Positions 59,579 to 64,000 of a DNA stretch of 64,000 bases are shown here, in pieces (position 1 is the stretch's first letter; every line of letters begins with the position of its first letter). The notes below the pieces were generated by a model. The model worked only from the letters and a program-made list of their open reading frames with translations. It was not told the origin of the DNA and did not search any database. The stretch spans positions 186,001-250,000 of the forward strand of contig CANQFC010000003.1 of the NCBI GenBank assembly GCA_947598155.1. Reading direction: 5' to 3'. The stretch comes from an uncultured Clostridia bacterium. GTDB lineage: Bacteria; Bacillota; Clostridia; Oscillospirales; Acutalibacteraceae. Both the position numbers and the translations under genes were made by a program.

Positions 59579-61616
59579 CATAGGAACAGTTAAGGGCGTA
59601 GGCAAGGTGCGCGCCGACGGATTTCGTTCGCTGGGCGTGCGCACGGTCGGCGAATTACTGCGGTTCTACCCGCGCGCATATGAGGATTGGAGCTGTGTTT
59701 TGCCCATTGACCGATGCCCCATAGGCGAAAACGTCTGCATTAAAGGCACGCTCCTCTACCCTTTGAAAAACGAAAGGGTACACGGAGGTATGCTGATAGC
59801 CAAAGGCTCCGTTACCGACGGCGAAAGCATAATTACGCTGACTTTTTTTAATAATAAATATATAACGTCTATGCTTAAATCGGGCGAGGAATATCTTTTT
59901 TACGGTAAAATCACGCTTGGCAGATACGCGGCGCGGGAAATGCTTTCGCCGATGTTTGTTCCCGCTAAGCAGTCAAAGGCGATTCTGCCCATTTACCGTC
60001 AAAATCCGAAAATAACGACGCGGCAAATTCGCTCCGCTATTGAAACGGTGCTTTCCGATAAGACAGAAATTCCGGAAATTTTACCGCCGTATATTTTAGA
60101 GAGATTTTCGCTTGTTACGCTTGATACGGCCATTCGGCAGATTCATTTTCCCGAGAGCGCGTCGGCAATTCAGTCGGCCCGCGACAGGTTGATTTTTGAT
60201 GAGCTTTTCATATTACAGCTCAGCTTAATGCGGCTTAAAAGCGCAAATTCGGCGGTCAAAACCGATAACATAGTTAAATTTGACTGTACGGACGAGTTTT
60301 TCGGCTTGCTCCCGTTTGAACCGACAAACGCGCAGAAAAAAGCGGTAAAAGCGGCGGTTTCGGATATGAAAAGCGGAAAACAGATGAACAGGCTTTTGCA
60401 GGGCGATGTAGGCAGCGGAAAAACTGCGGCCGCGGCGGCGTTAGTCTATGTCTGCGCTAAAAACGGAATGCAGTCGGCGTTAATGGCGCCTACCGAGGTC
60501 TTGGCTGTTCAGCATTTTGAAACATTTACAAAGCTCTTTGCCTCAGCGGGTATAAATTGCGCTCTTTTGACAGGCTCGGTTAAGCCGTCCGAAAAAAAGC
60601 GGATAAAAGAACGAATTAAAAACGGCGAAACGGATTTAGTAATCGGGACTCACGCCCTTATTCAAAACGATGTTGAATTTTCGCGGTTAGGGTTGGTTAT
60701 AACCGATGAACAGCACCGTTTCGGCGTTAAGCAGAGAACAGGACTTTGCTCAAAGGGGAAAAATCCGCACGTTTACGTTATGTCGGCAACGCCTATTCCC
60801 AGAACGCTCGCTTTGATAGTGTTCGGCGACCTTGACGTTTCCGTTTTGGACGAACTGCCGCCCGGCAGGCAGAAAACGGTGACATACGCAATTTCATCCA
60901 AAAAACGAAAGGGTATGTTTGACTATATAAAAACGTATCTTGACAAAGGCTTTCAGGGGTATATTGTTTGCCCGCTTGTTGAGGAAAGCGATGCTGCCGC
61001 GGGCGTTCAGAATGTTGAGGAATATTACGAAAAAGTAAAAAATACTGTTTTTAAGGGGTACAGCGTAGGACTTTTGCACGGCAAAATGACGCCGAAGAAA
61101 AAAGACGAAATTATGGCTGATTTCAAAAGCGGAAAAATCCAGCTCTTAATAACGACGGTTGTTATTGAAGTCGGTGTTGACGTTCCGAACGCGGTAATAA
61201 TGGCGGTTGAAAACGCAGAGCGATTCGGGCTTTCACAGCTTCATCAGCTCCGAGGCAGAGTCGGCAGGGGAACGCAGACGTCAACGTGTATTCTTGTTAC
61301 AGATTCAACGGGCGAGGACACATTAAAGCGAATGAATATTATGTGTTCAACAACGGACGGGTTTAAGATAGCCGATGAGGATTTACGGCTGCGCGGCCCC
61401 GGAGATTTTTTCGGTACGCGTCAGCACGGGCTTCCCCAGCTTCGCATTGCGGATTTGATGACAGATTCAAAAATCCTTGCCGAAACCCGTGAAATAGCTG
61501 AGGAAATCACCGAAAAAGACCCGGATTTTATAAGAGACGAACATATAAAAATCGGCAGACAGGTTAAGAAGAAAATAAATTCACTTCAGACTCCTGCCGC
61601 TGCCAATACAATATAA
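59562..61616 (+). CDS. recG: ATP-dependent DNA helicase RecG
   Basis: RecG is a superfamily 2 helicase that regresses stalled forks. The 684 residues comprise the wedge domain with an OB fold (about 50-150) and the helicase core: GDVGSGKTAA (281-290), DEQHRFGVKQR, MSATPIPRTLAL, then VVIEVGVDVPNA and LHQLRGRVGRG. It overlaps the upstream lipoprotein gene by 17 bases. Confidence 0.97.
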   Translation: MNFSADIGTVKGVGKVRADGFRSLGVRTVGELLRFYPRAYEDWSCVLPIDRCPIGENVCIKGTLLYPLKNERVHGGMLIAKGSVTDGESIITLTFFNNKYITSMLKSGEEYLFYGKITLGRYAAREMLSPMFVPAKQSKAILPIYRQNPKITTRQIRSAIETVLSDKTEIPEILPPYILERFSLVTLDTAIRQIHFPESASAIQSARDRLIFDELFILQLSLMRLKSANSAVKTDNIVKFDCTDEFFGLLPFEPTNAQKKAVKAAVSDMKSGKQMNRLLQGDVGSGKTAAAAALVYVCAKNGMQSALMAPTEVLAVQHFETFTKLFASAGINCALLTGSVKPSEKKRIKERIKNGETDLVIGTHALIQNDVEFSRLGLVITDEQHRFGVKQRTGLCSKGKNPHVYVMSATPIPRTLALIVFGDLDVSVLDELPPGRQKTVTYAISSKKRKGMFDYIKTYLDKGFQGYIVCPLVEESDAAAGVQNVEEYYEKVKNTVFKGYSVGLLHGKMTPKKKDEIMADFKSGKIQLLITTVVIEVGVDVPNAVIMAVENAERFGLSQLHQLRGRVGRGTQTSTCILVTDSTGEDTLKRMNIMCSTTDGFKIADEDLRLRGPGDFFGTRQHGLPQLRIADLMTDSKILAETREIAEEITEKDPDFIRDEHIKIGRQVKKKINSLQTPAAANTI

Positions 61617-61629
61617 TGGGGGAATTTAT

Positions 61630-62037
61630 ATGCGCAGAAAAACCGATAGATCCTTTAGATTGCTCAGTATCAGCAACAGACTTATTGACGGAAGTGAGCT
61701 GAATCTTGAAAAGCTGGCGGAAGAATTCGGCGTTACAATGAGAACTGTGATGAGGGATTTTAACACGCTTCGGGAATATCTTTCGGAGTCCGATAACGCT
61801 ACGGGGAACGCCATTGCGTACAACGAGGCGAAAAACACATATTTTCTTATAAAACCCGAGCGCGAATGGGTCACGGCAAGCGAGGCCGCGGAGGTTACGG
61901 AAATCTTGCTTGACAGCAAAAGGCTTACCAAGGAAGAGGCCGCAACCGTGCTTCATAAAATCATAACGCAAGTAGACCCGAAAGAGCGTGACGCCGCGCG
62001 CAAGGTGATAACGGAAGCTTATGAAAGGTATGAATAA
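61630..62037 (+). CDS. Short HTH DNA-binding protein (DeoR/WYL-regulator-like N-terminus)
   Basis: The 135-residue protein has a winged helix-turn-helix like that of DeoR and WYL regulators (LNLEKLAEEFGVTMRTVMRDFNTLREYL), followed by about 70 helical residues but without a WYL or sugar-binding domain. It could be a stand-alone regulator or the remnant of a longer one. It follows recG by 13 bases with GGGGGA as ribosome-binding site and precedes the hydrolase gene. Confidence 0.78.
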   Translation: MRRKTDRSFRLLSISNRLIDGSELNLEKLAEEFGVTMRTVMRDFNTLREYLSESDNATGNAIAYNEAKNTYFLIKPEREWVTASEAAEVTEILLDSKRLTKEEAATVLHKIITQVDPKERDAARKVITEAYERYE

Positions 62038-62055
62038 GCGAGAGGTGTTTGCGGT

Positions 62056-63069
62056 ATGAGAGATTGGATAAACGAGCACAGAAATATATTTATAGGGATA
62101 ATCATCGGCTTATCCGCCGTTGCGCTTTTAGCCGCCGGTATGATTTTTGGCCAAAGAAAAACTCGGGTTCAGGCAAAACCGGCCGGCAACGAAAGCGTCT
62201 TTGCAACATCTGAGGAGGAGACAGACGGGCAAAGCGAAATTTTACCGTCCGTATCCGGGGAAACAGAATCTCAAATTGAGTCGTCAAACGTTACAAATAT
62301 AACTCCGTCCGTTTCCGAAAGCGAAACACAATCAAAATCAAGTCCCGAAACACAGTCCCAGAAGGCGCCGATTCCCGACGGCGTTAAATCGCTGACCGAC
62401 GGCAACAAAAAGGTTTACTACCCTGCGGCAATGGAATCTTTACAAAAGCGGTATCCCGTTGTCGTTTGGGCAAACGGCACAGGCTGTGCGACCGAAACTT
62501 ATGACGGACTTTTAAAAAGAATTGCCGAGGGCGGTTACATTGTCGTCGCGGATTCAAGCGTAATGACGGCTGACGGCAAGGCGCAGATAGATTCGATTGA
62601 CTATATAACGAGCCAAAACAAAGACGCAGACAGCGTATTTTACGGCAAGGTTGATTCCGCAAAAATCGGGGCCGCCGGCCATTCGCAGGGCGGCAGAAGT
62701 TCTGTTAACGCCGCTCAGGCGGATTCAAGAATTAAGTGCATAGCGTCGATTGCGGGCGCGTCGTCACGGCAGGAGGCGGAAGGTCTTAAAACGCCGGCGC
62801 TTTACCTTACGGGTACGGCGGATATGGTTGTGGCGTCCTCGCAATGGTGCAAGCCGTCTTACGACGTCACTGCGGGCAGAGCCGTTTACGCCTCTTTAAA
62901 GGGCGGAGTGCACACGACATGTATGACAAATCCCGACAAGATTTCGGGGTATGTCGTTTCTTGGTTTGACGCGTACCTCAAAAACGACGCGGCGGCAAAA
63001 GAAAAATTCAAAGCCGGAGGGGCTCTTTCAAAGGATACCGCCTGGCAGGATTTTGCAAGCAAAAATTAG
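62056..63069 (+). CDS. Membrane-anchored alpha/beta hydrolase
   Basis: The 337-residue protein has an N-terminal transmembrane anchor (about 8-30), a Ser/Glu/Thr-rich linker (about 40-105), and an extracellular alpha/beta hydrolase domain with the nucleophile motif GHSQGGRS (PET hydrolase/dienelactone hydrolase-like), the acid in LYLTGTADMVV and the histidine in GGVHTTCM. It probably acts on esters or amides outside the membrane; substrate unknown. Reads with the HTH gene. Confidence 0.83.
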   Translation: MRDWINEHRNIFIGIIIGLSAVALLAAGMIFGQRKTRVQAKPAGNESVFATSEEETDGQSEILPSVSGETESQIESSNVTNITPSVSESETQSKSSPETQSQKAPIPDGVKSLTDGNKKVYYPAAMESLQKRYPVVVWANGTGCATETYDGLLKRIAEGGYIVVADSSVMTADGKAQIDSIDYITSQNKDADSVFYGKVDSAKIGAAGHSQGGRSSVNAAQADSRIKCIASIAGASSRQEAEGLKTPALYLTGTADMVVASSQWCKPSYDVTAGRAVYASLKGGVHTTCMTNPDKISGYVVSWFDAYLKNDAAAKEKFKAGGALSKDTAWQDFASKN

Positions 63070-63072
63070 TTA

Positions 63073-63170
63073 GGCAAAACGCAGGGCAAGATGTTTTTCG
63101 CCCCTCCTGCGCTTTTTAAAGCGCAAGAATTTTGCGCCCTGCCGCGCCGTTAACGCGGCAAACCCCTTAT
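63073..63170 (-). repeat. Dispersed intergenic repeat, copy E
   Basis: Minus strand: TTATAAGGGGTTTGCCGCG, further hairpins (GCGCTTTAAAAAGCGC) and the end TTGCCTAACTAA. The two ends correspond to those of copy C but the middle is diverged. Confidence 0.6.
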
Positions 63171-63171
63171 A

Positions 63172-63202
63172 AAAAAAGCGGAGCAACGGCTCCGCTTTTT
63201 TA
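63172..63202. terminator. Bidirectional terminator
   Basis: AAAAAAAGCGGAGC, loop AACG, GCTCCGCTTTTTT. It ends the hydrolase transcript and possibly the opposing gene. Confidence 0.85.
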
Positions 63203-63311
63203 TGGTCATTTCGCTCTGAATTTTTACGCATAAAAGCCAATTACGGCAACGGCTAAACCCGTATTATCCGTTGTTTCGGCTCTAAAAATCAAAGAAATAT
63301 TTTTAAATTTT

Positions 63312-64000
63312 TTATGCCGCGACGGTTTTTGCCTCCGCTTTCATCAGCGTTAAATTACCGCTTACGGACTCCACTTTAATAGACGTGTAACCGTCGCCGA
63401 AATATGAGGAATTGCCAAAATCTCTTGCGCTGAACGAGCCCGATGCCGTTTCTCTTGAAACATTAAAGCCCGAAACGTCGCTCGGAAGGACGACGTCCGC
63501 GTCGCCGCTTACGGATTCAACGTCAATTTTTGCGGGCGGGACTGCAAATTCAAACCGTCCGTTGCCGCTGACCGTTTCAAAATCAAGCTTGGTTACGTTA
63601 AGTCCGGTTGCGGATACGTTGGCGGACACAACGGCGATTTCAATATCCTCCGCCTTAAATGTCAGCGGGATTTTTACAGTTAAATCCTTGACTTCCGAAC
63701 TTTTAATTCGGGAAAAAATCTTTTTATGATACTCGTTAATTTTAAGTGTTCCTCCGTCAATTTTATAGCACAACGGAAAAGAATTTTCGCCGCCGTTTTC
63801 CTCAATATAAACGGTTTTGCCGTCATAGTACTCAATATTGACGTCTCCGCTCACCCAGTCAATGTCAATACTGTTTAGGCGTTCGGCGTCAAACTCCGCA
63901 AAGGTGTTTATTTCGGTATAATCGCCGTTGTCGCTAAAGAACGAGCTTATCACGGCAAACTCGCCGATTCCGCCTTTAAGGAAGGAAAAGAACGCGATAA
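63312..64000 (-). CDS. DUF4097-like putative adhesin/beta-helix protein, 5' end outside the window
   Basis: The visible C-terminal part consists of repeated beta-strand units such as VSGDVNIEYYDGKTVYIEE, VSGNGRFEFAVP and VESVSGDADVVLPSD, the pattern of DUF4097 proteins. Upstream of the GTG at 63953 the frame stays open to the window edge and encodes a hydrophobic stretch (IAFFSFLKGGIGEFAVISSFF), probably the end of an N-terminal transmembrane segment. The gene is therefore partial. In other Firmicutes such proteins often follow a PadR regulator and a small membrane protein. Function unknown. Confidence 0.8.
   Translation of the reverse strand, partial: IAFFSFLKGGIGEFAVISSFFSDNGDYTEINTFAEFDAERLNSIDIDWVSGDVNIEYYDGKTVYIEENGGENSFPLCYKIDGGTLKINEYHKKIFSRIKSSEVKDLTVKIPLTFKAEDIEIAVVSANVSATGLNVTKLDFETVSGNGRFEFAVPPAKIDVESVSGDADVVLPSDVSGFNVSRETASGSFSARDFGNSSYFGDGYTSIKVESVSGNLTLMKAEAKTVAA

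Overview
The window looks like the replication-origin region of a spore-forming, low-to-moderate GC Gram-positive (Firmicutes, Clostridia; probably Oscillospirales/Ruminococcaceae-like and plausibly a gut anaerobe). The evidence is the order jag-yidC-yidD-rnpA-rpmH // dnaA-dnaN-yaaA-recF-remB-gyrB-gyrA, the presence of spoIIE, rny and remB, and GPH-type sugar symporters with GH4/GH36/GH28 glycosidases. No taxonomic search was possible; the assignment rests on gene order and protein features.

Layout. (1) 0.05-2.9 kb, minus strand: rpmH-rnpA-yidD-yidC-jag, from a consensus promoter to a terminator at the window edge. (2) 2.9-4.75 kb: origin, with dnaA between two AT-rich intergenic regions. The dnaA-dnaN gap carries repeated TTTTCAACA boxes, a GC-rich spacer and a DnaA-trio-like track. 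(3) 4.75-12 kb: dnaN, yaaA, recF, remB, gyrB, gyrA. (4) 12.1-17.2 kb: LCP cell-wall ligase, CPBP protease, tadA, mnmE, mrp. (5) 17.4-19.7 kb, minus: spoIIE. (6) 20-24.7 kb: MinD-like ATPase, mgsA, hisS, aspS, small membrane protein. (7) 24.8-31.7 kb, minus: asnS, GH28, tRNA-Leu(GAG), cca, TSCPD protein, rsmA, aminotransferase. (8) 31.9-33.1 kb: arginase and a hairpin-rich gap bounded by an exact 30-bp duplication. (9) 33.1-38.7 kb, minus: secA followed by three envelope genes of unknown function. (10) 39-44 kb: an unusual operon of two paralogous double-SCP2-like proteins bracketing a class III aminotransferase and a split transketolase. (11) 44.1-55.3 kb: sugar catabolism, with two GPH symporters, GH36, GH4, PfkB kinase, TetR regulator, FGGY kinase and a leucine-rich-repeat lipoprotein. 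(12) 55.5-64 kb: rny, ymdB, family 5 solute-binding lipoprotein, recG, HTH protein, anchored alpha/beta hydrolase, and the 3' part of a DUF4097-like gene running off the window.

The first ~31 kb is essentially housekeeping. From ~32 kb onward the gaps carry a family of related GC-rich, hairpin-forming intergenic repeats with a recurrent TTGCC(T/G)AAGTTATAT end. The best candidate for an undescribed system is the SCP2-aminotransferase-transketolase operon at 39-44 kb, next to the kinase/glycosidase locus it may supply or draw from.
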